The translations under genes were made by a program, and so were the position numbers. A DNA stretch of 64,000 nt, taken from NCBI RefSeq assembly GCF_006442815.1, contig NZ_VFVL01000005.1, positions 124,001 through 188,000 on the forward strand, in the 5' to 3' direction. The notes beneath the pieces are model-generated. The model was not told where the DNA came from. It did no database searches and saw only the letters and a program-made list of their open reading frames with translations. The DNA comes from Mesorhizobium sp. B2-4-3 (lineage in GTDB: Bacteria > Pseudomonadota > Alphaproteobacteria > Rhizobiales > Rhizobiaceae). Shown here one piece after another: positions 1 to 8,348 of the stretch (positions are counted from its first letter, which is position 1; the number at the start of each line of letters is the position of its first letter).

Positions 1-1
1 C

Positions 2-427
2 GTCTTCTATAAGGATCCGCGCGCTGCATTGACCTGGCTGCAGGCGGCCTTCGGCTTCGAGCCGAGCATGGTGGTAAGCGACGCCGACGGCCGGCTTGTC
101 CATGCCGAAATGCGTTTCGGCGACGGCTACATCATCGTCGATTCCGAATGGGCCGAGCATGTCGCCAGCCCGGCCTCGGTCGGCGGCAAGAACACCCAAG
201 CCATCTATGTCCGTCTGCTGCAAGATATCGACGCTCATTGCGAAGAGGCACGTGCGGCCGGCGCGGAAATTCTTCAAGAACCGACGGATCATTTCTACGG
301 CGAGCGTCAATACCGCGCCCGCGATCCCGAGGGTCATGTCTGGACGTTCAGCCAGACCCTGCGCGTTGTCCCGAAGGACGAGGCCGAGCGGCTGAGCGGC
401 CTGCGGATCGAGGGCTGGCACAACTGA
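2..427 (+). CDS. VOC (glyoxalase/bleomycin resistance-like) family protein, 5' end outside the window
   Basis: The reading frame is open from base 2 and reads VFYKDPRAALTWLQAAFGFE, the usual beginning of a VOC-fold protein, so the gene starts upstream of the window; the TTG at 29 is internal. The body shows typical VOC wording: a paired-barrel core, GDGYIIVDSEW, DIDAHCEEARAAGAEI and a C-terminal YGERQYRARDPEGHVWTF. The DPEGHVWTF strand normally carries a metal-binding or substrate-facing Glu/His. The enzyme substrate cannot be told from the sequence; members include glyoxalases, dioxygenases and antibiotic-sequestering proteins. The TGA stop at 425-427 abuts an intergenic hairpin repeat. Confidence 0.85.
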   Translation, partial: VFYKDPRAALTWLQAAFGFEPSMVVSDADGRLVHAEMRFGDGYIIVDSEWAEHVASPASVGGKNTQAIYVRLLQDIDAHCEEARAAGAEILQEPTDHFYGERQYRARDPEGHVWTFSQTLRVVPKDEAERLSGLRIEGWHN

Positions 428-470
428 GCATTTTGCAGCCAAGCGGAACCGCTTGGCGTTGCAGAAATGC
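428..470. repeat. Hairpin repeat, 'GCATTTTGC' module
   Basis: The left arm GCATTTTGC (428-436) pairs with GCAGAAATGC (461-470) around a perfect inner stem GCCAAGCGG (438-446)/CCGCTTGGC (449-457). The same element with a diverged inner stem follows cpaF at 47881. It begins immediately after the stop codon of the VOC gene. Confidence 0.8.
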
Positions 471-611
471 GGCTAAGGCAAAGAGCTATGGCGGGATACT
501 GGTTGCCGCTGTAGCGCGACGGTGTATCAGGCTGCGCTTATCTGGGTTTGGATCGGGCGGCGCAGCCTGTTAAACCTCTAGCTCCCTGATTCGCGCGACT
601 TGGGAAGCTTG

Positions 612-2201
612 ATGCTGCGCTTTGCCGGCCGGATAATTCTGCTGTGGGGGTGGCGGCGGGCGCTGGTGGCGTTTGCCGCCGGAGCGCTGGCGGTGCTTGC
701 CCAGGCGCCGTACGATTTCTTCGCCGTCTGCTTCGTGTCGTTCCCGGTCCTGGTCTGGCTGCTTGACGGCGCCACCGGCGAGGCTTCCGATGGCTGGTTC
801 CGGCGCTTGCGGCCGGCTTTCGCAACAGGCTGGTGGTTCGGCTTCGGCTACTTCCTCGCCGGTCTCTGGTGGATCGGCCAGGCCTTGCTGGTCGAGGCCG
901 ACAATTTCGCCTGGGCCTTGCCCTTCGCCGTCGTCGGCATCCCCTTCGCTCTGGCCTTCTTCTATGGCTTTGCCGCCGTGGTGGCGCGGCTGCTCTGGAG
1001 CAGCGATATCGGCCGTATCGCCGCCCTTGCCTTCGGGTTCGGCCTTGCCGAATGGTTGCGCGACTTCCTCTTCACCGGCTTTCCCTGGAACGCCGTCGGC
1101 TATGCGGCGATGCCTGTGCCGCTTCTGATGCAGAGCGTGTCGGTGACCGGCATGATCGGCATGAACGCGCTCGCCGTCTTCCTGTTTTCGCTACCCGCGC
1201 TGGTGGCGGCGCGCCGGCATCTGAGGCTGGGCGTTGCCCTGTTCGTCGTCCTCGCCGCCGCCCATGTCGGCTTCGGCTATTTCAGGCTCGCCATGCCCGC
1301 CGAGCCGGCGACGCGATCCATCGACGTCCGCATCGTCCAGCCCGCGGTCGACCTCAGCGAAAAATGGGACGCCTCGGTGCGCGACCGCATCTTCGCGACT
1401 TTGCTGGGGATATCGGAGAAAGCGCCCGAAGAAAGTCACGCCAAGCCCCAGCTCATTCTGTGGCCGGAGACATCGGTGCCGTTTCTCTTCACCGAGCGTC
1501 CGGACGCGCTGACGGCACTGGGCGACATGCTGGCCGACGGCCAGATGCTGGTTGCCGGTGTCGTGCGCGAGGAGGGCGGATCGGCCAATGCCGGCAGCCG
1601 TTATTACAATTCCGTGGTGGCGATCAACGACAAGGGCGAGATCGTCGATGCCGTCGACAAGGTGCATCTGGTGCCCTTCGGCGAATATCTGCCCTTCGCC
1701 GACCTGTTCGAACGCTTCGGCATAGGCCAGCTCGTCGCCGGACCGATGAATTTCGCCGGCGGCAACGAGCGCCATCCGATCGCCGTGCCGGGCGGCCTGC
1801 GCGCCGCGCCGTTCATCTGCTACGAGGTTATCTTTCCCGATCTCGTCGCCGCCGACTCTGCGTCATCTGACGTAATCGTGAACGTCACCAACGACGCCTG
1901 GTTTGGCGACACGCCAGGCCCGTATCAGCATTTCAGGCAGGCCCAGATTCGGGCCGTGGAAAATGGATTGCCGCTGCTGCGCGCGGCCAACAATGGCATC
2001 TCCGCAGTCGTCGATTCGCGCGGGCGCATTATCGACGCGCTTGCCGTCGACGCGCGCGGCGCCATCGACGCGCATGTGCCGGTTTCTGGGCGCGCCCTCC
2101 TGTCTGCGAAACAGCGGCGCATTAACGGATTGCTGATCATGTTGCTGTTTGCGCTGATTGCCTTCACATTGAATGTAAGGCAGCGGCTACGGGTGAATTG
2201 A
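612..2201 (+). CDS. lnt: Apolipoprotein N-acyltransferase
   Basis: Inner-membrane enzyme that transfers the third acyl chain from phospholipid to the N-terminal cysteine of lipoproteins. The 529-residue protein has an N-terminal block of hydrophobic helices (about residues 5-235), then a nitrilase domain. The nitrilase triad is visible: Glu in LWPETSVPF (about 286), Lys in [13 protein letters not shown] (about 350) and Cys in [10 protein letters not shown] (about 403). A final hydrophobic helix closes the protein. I prefer the ATG at 612 ([16 protein letters not shown]) over the in-frame TTG at 600, because it matches the usual short N-terminus and has GGGAAG just upstream. In rhizobia this gene is also called actA (acid tolerance) and lies next to praR/phrR, as here. 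Confidence 0.95.
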   Translation: MLRFAGRIILLWGWRRALVAFAAGALAVLAQAPYDFFAVCFVSFPVLVWLLDGATGEASDGWFRRLRPAFATGWWFGFGYFLAGLWWIGQALLVEADNFAWALPFAVVGIPFALAFFYGFAAVVARLLWSSDIGRIAALAFGFGLAEWLRDFLFTGFPWNAVGYAAMPVPLLMQSVSVTGMIGMNALAVFLFSLPALVAARRHLRLGVALFVVLAAAHVGFGYFRLAMPAEPATRSIDVRIVQPAVDLSEKWDASVRDRIFATLLGISEKAPEESHAKPQLILWPETSVPFLFTERPDALTALGDMLADGQMLVAGVVREEGGSANAGSRYYNSVVAINDKGEIVDAVDKVHLVPFGEYLPFADLFERFGIGQLVAGPMNFAGGNERHPIAVPGGLRAAPFICYEVIFPDLVAADSASSDVIVNVTNDAWFGDTPGPYQHFRQAQIRAVENGLPLLRAANNGISAVVDSRGRIIDALAVDARGAIDAHVPVSGRALLSAKQRRINGLLIMLLFALIAFTLNVRQRLRVN

Positions 2202-2341
2202 CAGTCGGCACATTAGAAACTCATACTGTAACGCCTAAAATTTTCTCGAAGTCGGTTGGAGGGTTCTGTTGGGGCAGGTGGCTCCGGCTTCATATGGGCG
2301 GAACAAAATAGAAAAAGCCGGAAAAATTCGGCGAGGAAAAA

Positions 2342-2764
2342 ATGACAGAAGAGAACAAGAAGAAGCCGAATCCGATCGACATCCATGTCGGGAGTCGCAT
2401 CCGGCTGCGTCGCAATATGCTTGGAATGAGCCAGGAAAAGCTGGGTGAGAATCTCGGCATCACCTTTCAGCAGATCCAGAAGTACGAAAAGGGCACGAAC
2501 AGGGTTGGCGCCAGCCGTCTGCAGGCGATCGCCTCCATCCTGAGCGTTCCTGTCGCCTTCTTCTTCGAGGATGCCCCGGGCGAGGAGGCCGGCGGCGGCA
2601 ATCGAGGATTTGCGGAAGACTCCTCGATGGCGTTCGCCATCGAATTCTGCGGCAGTCCCGAAGGGCTTCAGCTCAACCGGGCATTCGTCAAGATCGGCGA
2701 TGTCAAGGTGCGCCGCCGGATCATCGATCTGGTCAAGGCGCTCTCCGCCGAGGATGCCGATTGA
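2342..2764 (+). CDS. praR: XRE-family helix-turn-helix regulator (PraR/PhrR type)
   Basis: 140-residue DNA-binding regulator. An XRE helix-turn-helix covers about residues 15-72 (GSRIRLRRNMLGMSQEKLGE, then FQQIQKYEKGTNRVGASRL). A C-terminal region contains FVKIGDVKVRRRIIDLVKAL, typical of the rhizobial PraR/PhrR family. Known homologues are the low-pH-induced phrR of Sinorhizobium, beside actA/lnt, and PraR, a repressor of biofilm and quorum-sensing genes in Rhizobium and of other genes in Azorhizobium. The position between lnt and metK matches the rhizobial order. The ATG at 2342 follows GCGAGGAAAAA. Target genes cannot be read from this window. Confidence 0.85.
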   Translation: MTEENKKKPNPIDIHVGSRIRLRRNMLGMSQEKLGENLGITFQQIQKYEKGTNRVGASRLQAIASILSVPVAFFFEDAPGEEAGGGNRGFAEDSSMAFAIEFCGSPEGLQLNRAFVKIGDVKVRRRIIDLVKALSAEDAD

Positions 2765-2773
2765 TTTGCCTAA

Positions 2774-2804
2774 TGCCGCCGGCGGCGCTCTGCCGCCGGT
2801 GGCA
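2774..2804 (+). terminator. GC-rich hairpin after praR
   Basis: A 13-bp stem TGCCGCCGGCGGC/GCCGCCGGTGGCA with one G-T pair and a 5-nt loop, 10 nt after the praR stop. It has no T tract, so it may be a 3'-end stabiliser rather than a full intrinsic terminator. Confidence 0.45.
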
Positions 2805-2845
2805 TAGCCGGCCTTATCTACATTCATGCCAGATCCGTCGCGCCG

Positions 2846-2875
2846 CTTGACGAGCGGCGCCCGGCACCGCTAACA
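2846..2875 (+). promoter_or_regulatory. Candidate sigma-70 promoter for metK
   Basis: CTTGAC (2846-2851) and CTAACA (2870-2875) are separated by 18 nt. This resembles the rhizobial housekeeping promoter CTTGAC-N17-CTATAT, with an imperfect -10. The -35 sits inside a small palindrome (GCGCCGCT...AGCGGCGC). Confidence 0.4.
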
Positions 2876-2889
2876 CGTGGCGCGCCAAA

Positions 2890-2913
2890 ATCGGCAGCCT
2901 GCCGATCTTTTTT
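2890..2913 (+). terminator. Intrinsic terminator in the praR-metK gap, possible metK leader attenuator
   Basis: A 7-bp stem ATCGGCA/TGCCGAT with a 3-nt loop is followed by C and six T residues, and preceded by AAAA. It ends only 15 nt before the metK GTG start. It may end praR transcripts or, if the promoter at 2846 is real, act in the metK leader. Confidence 0.65.
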
Positions 2914-2928
2914 CAAGAGGGGACACCC

Positions 2929-4194
2929 GTGACGCGGCAGAATTATCTCTTCACCTCGGAATCCGTCTCCGAGGGTCATCCCGACAAAGTTTGTGACCGT
3001 ATCTCCGACGAGATCGTCGATCTGGTCTATCGCGAGGCCAAGAAGACGGGCATGGATCCGTGGAAGGTGCGCGTCGCCTGCGAGACGCTGGCCACCACCA
3101 ACCGCGTCGTCATCGCGGGCGAGGTCCGCGTCCCCGACACGCTTTTGAAGAAGGACAAGGCGGGCAACGTCCTCAAGGATGTGTCCGGCCACCCTGTGGT
3201 CAACCCGGCCAAGTTCAAGTCGGTTGCCCGCAAGGCGATCCGCGAGATCGGCTACGAGCAGTCCGGCTTCCACTGGAAGACCGCCAAGATCGACGTGCTG
3301 CTGCATGGCCAGTCGCCCGACATCGGCCAGGGCGTCGACAATGCCGCCGATCGCCAGGGCGAGGAAGGCGCGGGCGATCAGGGCATCATGTTCGGCTACG
3401 CCTGCCGCGAGACGCCCGACCTCATGCCGGCGCCGATCTATTACAGCCACAAGATTCTGGAACTGCTGGCGGCGGCACGCCATGAAGGCAATGGCGAGGC
3501 CGGCAAGCTCGGCCCGGACGCCAAGAGCCAGGTCACCGTGCGCTATGCCGACGGCAAGGCGGCGGAAGTCACGCAGATCGTGCTCTCCACCCAGCATCTC
3601 GATGAGAGCTGGGACTCCAAGAAGGTCCGCAAGGTGGTCGAGCCCTATATCCGCGAGGCGCTTGGCGAGTTGAAGATCGCCGAGGACTGCAACTGGTACA
3701 TCAACCCGACCGGCAAGTTCGTCATCGGCGGGCCTGACGGCGATGCCGGCCTCACCGGCCGCAAGATCATCGTCGACACCTATGGTGGCGCGGCACCCCA
3801 CGGCGGTGGCGCCTTCTCGGGCAAGGACACCACCAAGGTCGACCGCTCGGCCGCCTATGCGGCGCGCTACCTTGCCAAGAACGTGGTGGCGGCCAAGCTT
3901 GCCGACCGCTGCACCATCCAGCTCTCCTATGCCATCGGCGTCGCCCAGCCGCTGTCGGTCTATGTCGACCTGCACGGCACCGGCAAGGTGGACGAATCGA
4001 AGCTCGAGGATGCGCTGCGCAAGGTCATGGACCTGTCGCCGTCGGGCATCCGCCGTCATCTCGATCTCAACAAGCCGATCTATGCAAAGACCTCGTCCTA
4101 CGGCCATTTCGGCCGCAAGGCCGGCCGCGACGGCTCCTTCTCCTGGGAGAAGACCGATCTTGCCAAGGCGCTCAAGGACGCCGTCGCCGCCTGA
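2929..4194 (+). CDS. metK: S-adenosylmethionine synthetase
   Basis: Cytosolic enzyme making S-adenosylmethionine from methionine and ATP. All signature segments are present: [20 protein letters not shown] near the N-terminus, [12 protein letters not shown] (about residues 145-156) and the glycine-rich [19 protein letters not shown] (about 290). At 421 residues it is longer than the E. coli enzyme (384), as is usual in alphaproteobacteria. The start is GTG at 2929 after AAGAGGGG. The stop codon overlaps the inferred CTG start of trmB (CTGA), so the two genes look translationally coupled. Confidence 0.97.
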   Translation: MTRQNYLFTSESVSEGHPDKVCDRISDEIVDLVYREAKKTGMDPWKVRVACETLATTNRVVIAGEVRVPDTLLKKDKAGNVLKDVSGHPVVNPAKFKSVARKAIREIGYEQSGFHWKTAKIDVLLHGQSPDIGQGVDNAADRQGEEGAGDQGIMFGYACRETPDLMPAPIYYSHKILELLAAARHEGNGEAGKLGPDAKSQVTVRYADGKAAEVTQIVLSTQHLDESWDSKKVRKVVEPYIREALGELKIAEDCNWYINPTGKFVIGGPDGDAGLTGRKIIVDTYGGAAPHGGGAFSGKDTTKVDRSAAYAARYLAKNVVAAKLADRCTIQLSYAIGVAQPLSVYVDLHGTGKVDESKLEDALRKVMDLSPSGIRRHLDLNKPIYAKTSSYGHFGRKAGRDGSFSWEKTDLAKALKDAVAA

Positions 4195-4901
4195 CGCCAG
4201 CGGACGCAAAGGACAGGCCGAGCCGGGCGACCGAAGGCTTCTTCGGTCGCCGGCATGGCAAGACTATACGCCCGCAGCAGGCGATCGCCCTCGAAAGCGG
4301 TCTGCGCGAATACCGGGTCGACCTGGCGGCGGAAGCGCCGGCCGATCTCAAGACCTTGTTCAAGGCACAGGTTTCGGCGCTCCAGCTGGAAATCGGCTTC
4401 GGCGGCGGCGAGCACCTGCTGCATCGCGCGACGGAATCGCCGGCAACCGGCTTCATCGGCGTCGAGCCTTTCGTCAACGGCATGGCCAAGATGATGACGG
4501 CGCTTGCCAAGGCGCCGCTTGCCAATCTGAGAGTCTATGACGACGACGCCACGCGCCTGCTCGACTGGCTGCCGCAAGCCTCGCTCGACGGCATCGATCT
4601 GCTCTATCCCGATCCATGGCCGAAGAAGAAGCACTGGAAGCGGCGCTTCGTCGGCGCGGCCAATCTCGGCCGCTTCGCCCGGGTGCTGAAAGCGGGCGGC
4701 AGGTTCCGCTTCGCCTCCGACATCGACAGCTATGTGAACTGGACGCTGCTTGCCTGCCGCGATCACGGCGCTTTCGCATGGCAGGCCGAGGACGCTTCCG
4801 GTTGGCACCGGCCCTATGAGGGCTGGCCCGGCACGCGCTACGAGGCCAAGGCCATCCGCGAGGGACGGCGGCCCGCATATCTGACCTTTATCCGGAAATA
4901 G
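4191..4901 (+). CDS. trmB: tRNA (guanine-N7-)-methyltransferase, apparent CTG start
   Basis: SAM-dependent enzyme that forms m7G46 in tRNA. The core is unmistakable: [15 protein letters not shown] (SAM site), [20 protein letters not shown], and [11 protein letters not shown]. The family's N-terminal segment, here [20 protein letters not shown], is encoded upstream of 4356, yet that stretch contains no ATG, GTG or TTG in frame. The only plausible start that keeps it is CTG at 4191-4193, giving a 236-residue protein starting (M)[17 protein letters not shown]. This CTG overlaps the metK TGA as CTGA, and AAGGA lies about 11 nt before it. If the TTG at 4356 were used, the protein would lose about 55 conserved residues. 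Confidence 0.88.
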   Translation: MTPADAKDRPSRATEGFFGRRHGKTIRPQQAIALESGLREYRVDLAAEAPADLKTLFKAQVSALQLEIGFGGGEHLLHRATESPATGFIGVEPFVNGMAKMMTALAKAPLANLRVYDDDATRLLDWLPQASLDGIDLLYPDPWPKKKHWKRRFVGAANLGRFARVLKAGGRFRFASDIDSYVNWTLLACRDHGAFAWQAEDASGWHRPYEGWPGTRYEAKAIREGRRPAYLTFIRK

Positions 4902-4918
4902 AAAGGTCGGGCGGGCCT

Positions 4919-4955
4919 CTGTATTGCATATAGCGCTACAGATCGCTGTATTGCA
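4919..4955. promoter_or_regulatory. Candidate operator of the DUF1778 antitoxin
   Basis: CTGTATTGCA occurs at 4919-4928 and again at 4946-4955, with an inverted TACAG at 4937-4941 between them (TACAG-ATCG-CTGTA is a palindrome). Alternating half-sites just before a ribbon-helix-helix antitoxin gene are the usual layout of an autoregulatory operator; the role is inferred. Confidence 0.45.
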
Positions 4956-4970
4956 GGGCAGGAGACAGTC

Positions 4971-5303
4971 ATGGCCGCCTCGGTTGAACGTAAGGAATAT
5001 CCGATCTCGATCCGCCTGCCGGAAGCGGACGTGGCGATGATTGATCGTGCCGCCACTCTGCGCGGCCAATCCCGCACGGATTTCGTGCGCGACGCCGCCG
5101 TGCGCGCGGCCGAGGATGTACTGATGGATAACCGTCTTGCTCGCATGAGCCCGGAAGGGTTCGCGGAGTTCATGGAGGTTCTGTCGGCCCCGGCCGCGCC
5201 GGTTCTTGATATGGTCGAACTGGCAAAGCGGTCGGCGCCTTGGGAAGCTGGTTATACGACGAAGCGCTGCGTCGCCGCTCCGCCTCACGACGTGCGGAAT
5301 TGA
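4971..5303 (+). CDS. DUF1778 (TacA-like) antitoxin without an adjacent TacT toxin
   Basis: 110-residue ribbon-helix-helix protein of the DUF1778 family: KEYPISIRLPEADVAMIDRA then LRGQSRTDFVRDAAVRAAED and PEGFAEFMEVL. Such antitoxins normally precede a GNAT acetyltransferase toxin (TacT/AtaT) that blocks translation by acetylating aminoacyl-tRNA. No GNAT follows here; a parDE pair does. After APWEAGYTTKR the protein carries about 11 extra residues (CVAAPPHDVRN) that do not look like the family's end, which may mark a deletion junction. The ATG at 4971 follows GGAGACAGTC. Confidence 0.8.
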   Translation: MAASVERKEYPISIRLPEADVAMIDRAATLRGQSRTDFVRDAAVRAAEDVLMDNRLARMSPEGFAEFMEVLSAPAAPVLDMVELAKRSAPWEAGYTTKRCVAAPPHDVRN

Positions 5304-5305
5304 CG

Positions 5306-5337
5306 AACCAACTTGGTTCCACCACATTCATAATGAA
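5306..5337. promoter_or_regulatory. Small palindromes before the parD-like gene
   Basis: AACCAA-C-TTGGTT (5306-5318) and TTCAT-A-ATGAA (5327-5337) are perfect small palindromes directly upstream of the parD-like start. They are candidate operators for autoregulation of the toxin-antitoxin pair; this is inference from position. Confidence 0.3.
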
Positions 5338-5353
5338 CCAGAATGGAGACAGG

Positions 5354-5596
5354 ATGATGAGCGCCTTCACCGTACGGCTTCCGGATGAGACTGTGGCCAA
5401 GCTCGACCAACTTGCCGAAAAGGTGGATCGCTCCCGTTCCTACGTCGCGGCTCAAGCGATCGAAGACTATGTCGCCAGGGAAGAATGGCAACTTGCCGAG
5501 ATCGAGGCCGGCCTTGACGAAGCCGATCGAGGAGAATTTGCAAGTGAGAAGGATTTGGCCGGCGTCATAGCGAAATACGTCAAGTCCGAACCATGA
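5354..5596 (+). CDS. ParD-like ribbon-helix-helix antitoxin
   Basis: 80-residue protein with an N-terminal ribbon-helix-helix: AFTVRLPDETVAKLDQLAEK then RSRSYVAAQAIEDYVAREEW. A charged C-terminal tail (IEAGLDEADRGEFASEKDL) is the part that usually wraps the toxin. The start is ATG at 5354 (or 5357) after GGAGACAGG; a longer upstream frame exists but lacks a ribosome site and conserved sequence. Its stop overlaps the ATG of the parE-like gene (ATGA), the usual coupling of antitoxin and toxin. Confidence 0.85.
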   Translation: MMSAFTVRLPDETVAKLDQLAEKVDRSRSYVAAQAIEDYVAREEWQLAEIEAGLDEADRGEFASEKDLAGVIAKYVKSEP

Positions 5597-5880
5597 AGCG
5601 GATCCGCTGGACAGAGCGCGCCGTGCGCCGTCTCGACCAGATTGGCGCTTTCATCGAAAAGGACAATCCATCAGCCGCGGCACGGGTCGTTGCACGGATC
5701 GTTTCCTGTGCGGACAAGCTCGCCGAGCAACCCGCCATGGGACGGGTCGGGCGGGTGAAAGGGACACGAGAGCTGGTCCTGGCTGATATCCCGTACATAA
5801 TTCCCTACCGTGTTGTCGGGAGCGAGATCGAGATACTCACCGTGATGCATGCGGCTCAGCGATGGCCACGCCAATTGTAG
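5593..5880 (+). CDS. RelE/ParE family toxin
   Basis: 95-residue toxin of the RelE/ParE fold: IRWTERAVRRLDQIGAFIEK, NPSAAARVVARIV, PAMGRVGRVKGTRELVLADIPYIIPYRV and a final strand IEILTVMHAAQRWP. The R(E)LVLADIPYIIPYRV pattern is of the ParE type, whose characterised members poison DNA gyrase rather than cut mRNA. It is coupled to the parD-like gene by an ATGA overlap. The island sits between trmB and rimP and looks like an accessory insertion in a core region. Confidence 0.87.
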   Translation: MKRIRWTERAVRRLDQIGAFIEKDNPSAAARVVARIVSCADKLAEQPAMGRVGRVKGTRELVLADIPYIIPYRVVGSEIEILTVMHAAQRWPRQL

Positions 5881-5907
5881 ACACATGCCGCAGCCTTTGC
5901 CTGCAGA

Positions 5908-5936
5908 CTTGAAACGCAATTCGGGATCGTCTATAT
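5908..5936 (+). promoter_or_regulatory. Promoter of the rimP-nusA-infB operon
   Basis: CTTGAA (5908-5913), exactly 17 nt, then CTATAT (5931-5936). This is an 11/12 match to the rhizobial sigma-70 promoter CTTGAC-N17-CTATAT. The expected start of transcription is near 5943, upstream of the leader terminator at 5965. Confidence 0.75.
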
Positions 5937-5964
5937 CAGGCTCAAATTCTTGGTCGATATGACG

Positions 5965-5996
5965 AAGAGTGGGTCCACCCGGTCCCGCTCTTTTTT
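5965..5996 (+). terminator. Intrinsic terminator in the rimP leader (candidate attenuator)
   Basis: A 9-bp stem AAGAGTGGG/CCCGCTCTT (one G-T pair) with a 10-nt loop runs into six T residues at 5991-5996. It lies downstream of the promoter at 5908 and 40 nt before the rimP start, so operon transcripts must pass through it. It could also end readthrough from parE. Confidence 0.75.
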
Positions 5997-6035
5997 GTTA
6001 CCTGCCGGCCGGAAGCAGAAAGCGACAGGGATCTG

Positions 6036-6668
6036 ATGACTGCAGCGGCAAGCGAGGCCGACGACCGTATCATCCGCGAAAGCGGTATCGATGCGCGCAT
6101 TGCGCTGATCGTGCAGCCGGTGTTGAGAGCCATCGGCTTCCGTCTCGTGCGGGTGCAACTGACCGGCCAGAACGGGCTGACGCTGCAGATCATGGCCGAA
6201 CGCGAGGACGGCACCATGACCGTCGAGGATTGCGAAGAGGTCAGCCGCGCCGTGTCGCCGGCGCTCGATGTCGATGATCCGATCGAAAAGGCGTATCATC
6301 TGGAAGTTTCGTCGCCAGGCATCGACCGGCCGCTGGTGCGCAAGTCGGATTTCACCGCCTGGACCGGCCATCTGGTCAAGCTGGAGACATCGGTTCTTGT
6401 CAGCGATCGCAAGCGCTTCAAGGGCAAGATCGCCGAGGCGGATGCCGACGGCATCCTGATCGAGCGCGACAAGGCGGCCTATGGCGAAGAGCCGACGGTG
6501 CGCGTGCCTTACGACGCGATCGCAGAGGCCCGGCTGGTGCTGACCGACGATCTCATCCGCGATGCCCTGTCGAAGGACAACCGGGCGCGCAAGGAAGCCA
6601 GGAAGCGCCGCGGCGAAGCGGAAGACGCCGCCGCCGGCGAGGAAAATGAAACCGAACAGGAAAGTTGA
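6036..6668 (+). CDS. rimP: Ribosome maturation factor RimP
   Basis: Cytosolic factor needed for 30S subunit maturation. The 210-residue protein has the RimP N-terminal domain ([39 protein letters not shown]) and the hallmark [20 protein letters not shown], followed by the SH3-like C-terminal domain ([20 protein letters not shown]). An acidic/basic tail after about residue 180 is common in alphaproteobacteria. First gene of the rimP-nusA-ylxR-infB-rbfA-truB operon. Confidence 0.96.
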   Translation: MTAAASEADDRIIRESGIDARIALIVQPVLRAIGFRLVRVQLTGQNGLTLQIMAEREDGTMTVEDCEEVSRAVSPALDVDDPIEKAYHLEVSSPGIDRPLVRKSDFTAWTGHLVKLETSVLVSDRKRFKGKIAEADADGILIERDKAAYGEEPTVRVPYDAIAEARLVLTDDLIRDALSKDNRARKEARKRRGEAEDAAAGEENETEQES

Positions 6669-6714
6669 TTGAGTGGCCGGGCTGTATGCCCGGCGCGAAA
6701 TCGGGAGAAAGACA

Positions 6715-8310
6715 ATGGTTGTAAGCGCCAACAGGCTTGAACTGCTGCAGATCGCCGATGCGGTCGCGCGTGAAAAGTCGATCGACAAGCAGATCGTCAT
6801 CGCCGCCATGGCCGATGCGATCCAGAAGGCGGCGCGCTCTCGTTACGGCCAGGAGACCAACATCCGCGCCGACATCAACCCGAACACCGGCGAGATGAAG
6901 CTGCAGCGGCTGATGGAGGTGGTCGAGGCGGTCGAGGACTACGCCACGCAGATCGCGCTTTCCACGGCCCGCGAGCGCAATCCCGATGCCCAGGTCGGCG
7001 ACTTCATCGCCGAGCAGCTGCCGCCGATGGATTTCGGCCGCATCGCCGCCCAGTCGGCCAAGCAGGTCATCGTGCAGAAGGTGCGCGAGGCCGAGCGCGA
7101 TCGCCAGTATGACGAATACAAGGATCGCATCGGCGAGATCGTCAACGGCACCGTCAAGCGCGTCGAGTACGGCAACGTCATCGTCGATCTCGGCCGGGGC
7201 GAGGCGATCATCCGCCGCGACGAGCTGATCCCGCGCGAGAACTACAAATATGGCGACCGCGTGCGCGCCTATGTCTATGACGTGCGCCGCGAGCAGCGCG
7301 GGCCGCAGATCTTCCTGTCGCGCACGCATCCGCAGTTCATGGCCAAGCTCTTCACCATGGAAGTGCCGGAAATCTACGACGGCATCATCGAGATCAAGTC
7401 GGTCGCCCGCGATCCGGGCTCGCGCGCCAAGATCGCCGTCATCTCGCGCGACAGCTCGATCGATCCGGTCGGCGCCTGCGTCGGCATGCGCGGCAGCCGC
7501 GTCCAGGCGGTGGTCGGCGAGTTGCAGGGCGAGAAGATCGACATCATTCCGTGGTCGCCATCGGCCGCGTCCTTCATCGTCAACGCGCTGCAGCCGGCCG
7601 AGGTCGCCAAGGTGGTGCTCGACGAGGACGCCGAGCGCATCGAGGTGGTGGTGCCGGACGACCAATTGTCGCTGGCCATCGGCCGCCGCGGCCAGAATGT
7701 GCGCCTGGCCTCGCAGCTCACCGGCTGGGATATCGACATCCTGACCGAGCAGGAGGAGAGCGAGCGTCGCCAGAAGGAATTCGTCGAGCGTTCGGCCCTC
7801 TTCATGGAAGCCCTCGACGTCGACGAGATGGTCGGCCAGGTGCTTGCCTCGGAAGGCTTCACCAGCGTCGAGGAAGTGGCTTACGTCGATTCCGGCGAGA
7901 TCGCCTCGATCGACGGCTTCGACGAGGATACCGCTTCGGAAATCCAGACCCGCGCCCGCGAATATCTGGAAAAGATCGAGGCCGAGCACGACGAGAAGCG
8001 CAAGGCGCTCGGCGTCAAGGACGAACTGCGCGAGATCCCCGGCGTGACCACCGCCATGATGGTGACGCTCGGCGAGGACGGCGTGAAGTCGATCGAGGAC
8101 TTCGCCGGCTATGCCGCCGACGACCTGACCGGCTGGAAGGAACGCAAGGACGGCGAGACCAAGGTCTATCCTGGTGTGCTCGCCTCGCATGGCGTCTCGC
8201 GCGCCGAGGCTGAAGAGATGGTGCTGGCCGCACGCAAGAAGGCTGGCTGGATCACCGAAGACGAGCTTGTGGCCGAAGAAGCATCGGCTGACGAAGCCGT
8301 TGGTGCGTGA
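6715..8310 (+). CDS. nusA: Transcription termination/antitermination factor NusA
   Basis: RNA-polymerase-associated factor that controls pausing, termination and antitermination. The 531-residue protein shows the N-terminal polymerase-binding domain ([19 protein letters not shown]), an S1 domain with [20 protein letters not shown] (about residue 140), and KH domains ([19 protein letters not shown], then [19 protein letters not shown]). Helix-hairpin-helix repeats follow in the C-terminal third ([21 protein letters not shown]). I chose ATG at 6715, after GGGAGAAAGACA, over an in-frame start at 6673. It lies 46 nt after rimP. NusA could itself act on the leader terminator at 5965. Confidence 0.97.
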   Translation: MVVSANRLELLQIADAVAREKSIDKQIVIAAMADAIQKAARSRYGQETNIRADINPNTGEMKLQRLMEVVEAVEDYATQIALSTARERNPDAQVGDFIAEQLPPMDFGRIAAQSAKQVIVQKVREAERDRQYDEYKDRIGEIVNGTVKRVEYGNVIVDLGRGEAIIRRDELIPRENYKYGDRVRAYVYDVRREQRGPQIFLSRTHPQFMAKLFTMEVPEIYDGIIEIKSVARDPGSRAKIAVISRDSSIDPVGACVGMRGSRVQAVVGELQGEKIDIIPWSPSAASFIVNALQPAEVAKVVLDEDAERIEVVVPDDQLSLAIGRRGQNVRLASQLTGWDIDILTEQEESERRQKEFVERSALFMEALDVDEMVGQVLASEGFTSVEEVAYVDSGEIASIDGFDEDTASEIQTRAREYLEKIEAEHDEKRKALGVKDELREIPGVTTAMMVTLGEDGVKSIEDFAGYAADDLTGWKERKDGETKVYPGVLASHGVSRAEAEEMVLAARKKAGWITEDELVAEEASADEAVGA

Positions 8311-8348
8311 GGTGAAACCGCATCGCACACAACCCGCCCCAGGACGAG

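Noticed and set aside
2846..2928. A SAM-II or SAM/SAH riboswitch before metK.
   Set aside because: I could not match the known cores; only a terminator-like hairpin is supported, so no riboswitch is listed as a feature.
5240..5353. A 38-residue N-terminal extension of the ParD-like antitoxin.
   Set aside because: It overlaps the DUF1778 gene, has no ribosome site, and the fold begins at AFTVRLPDE after 5354.
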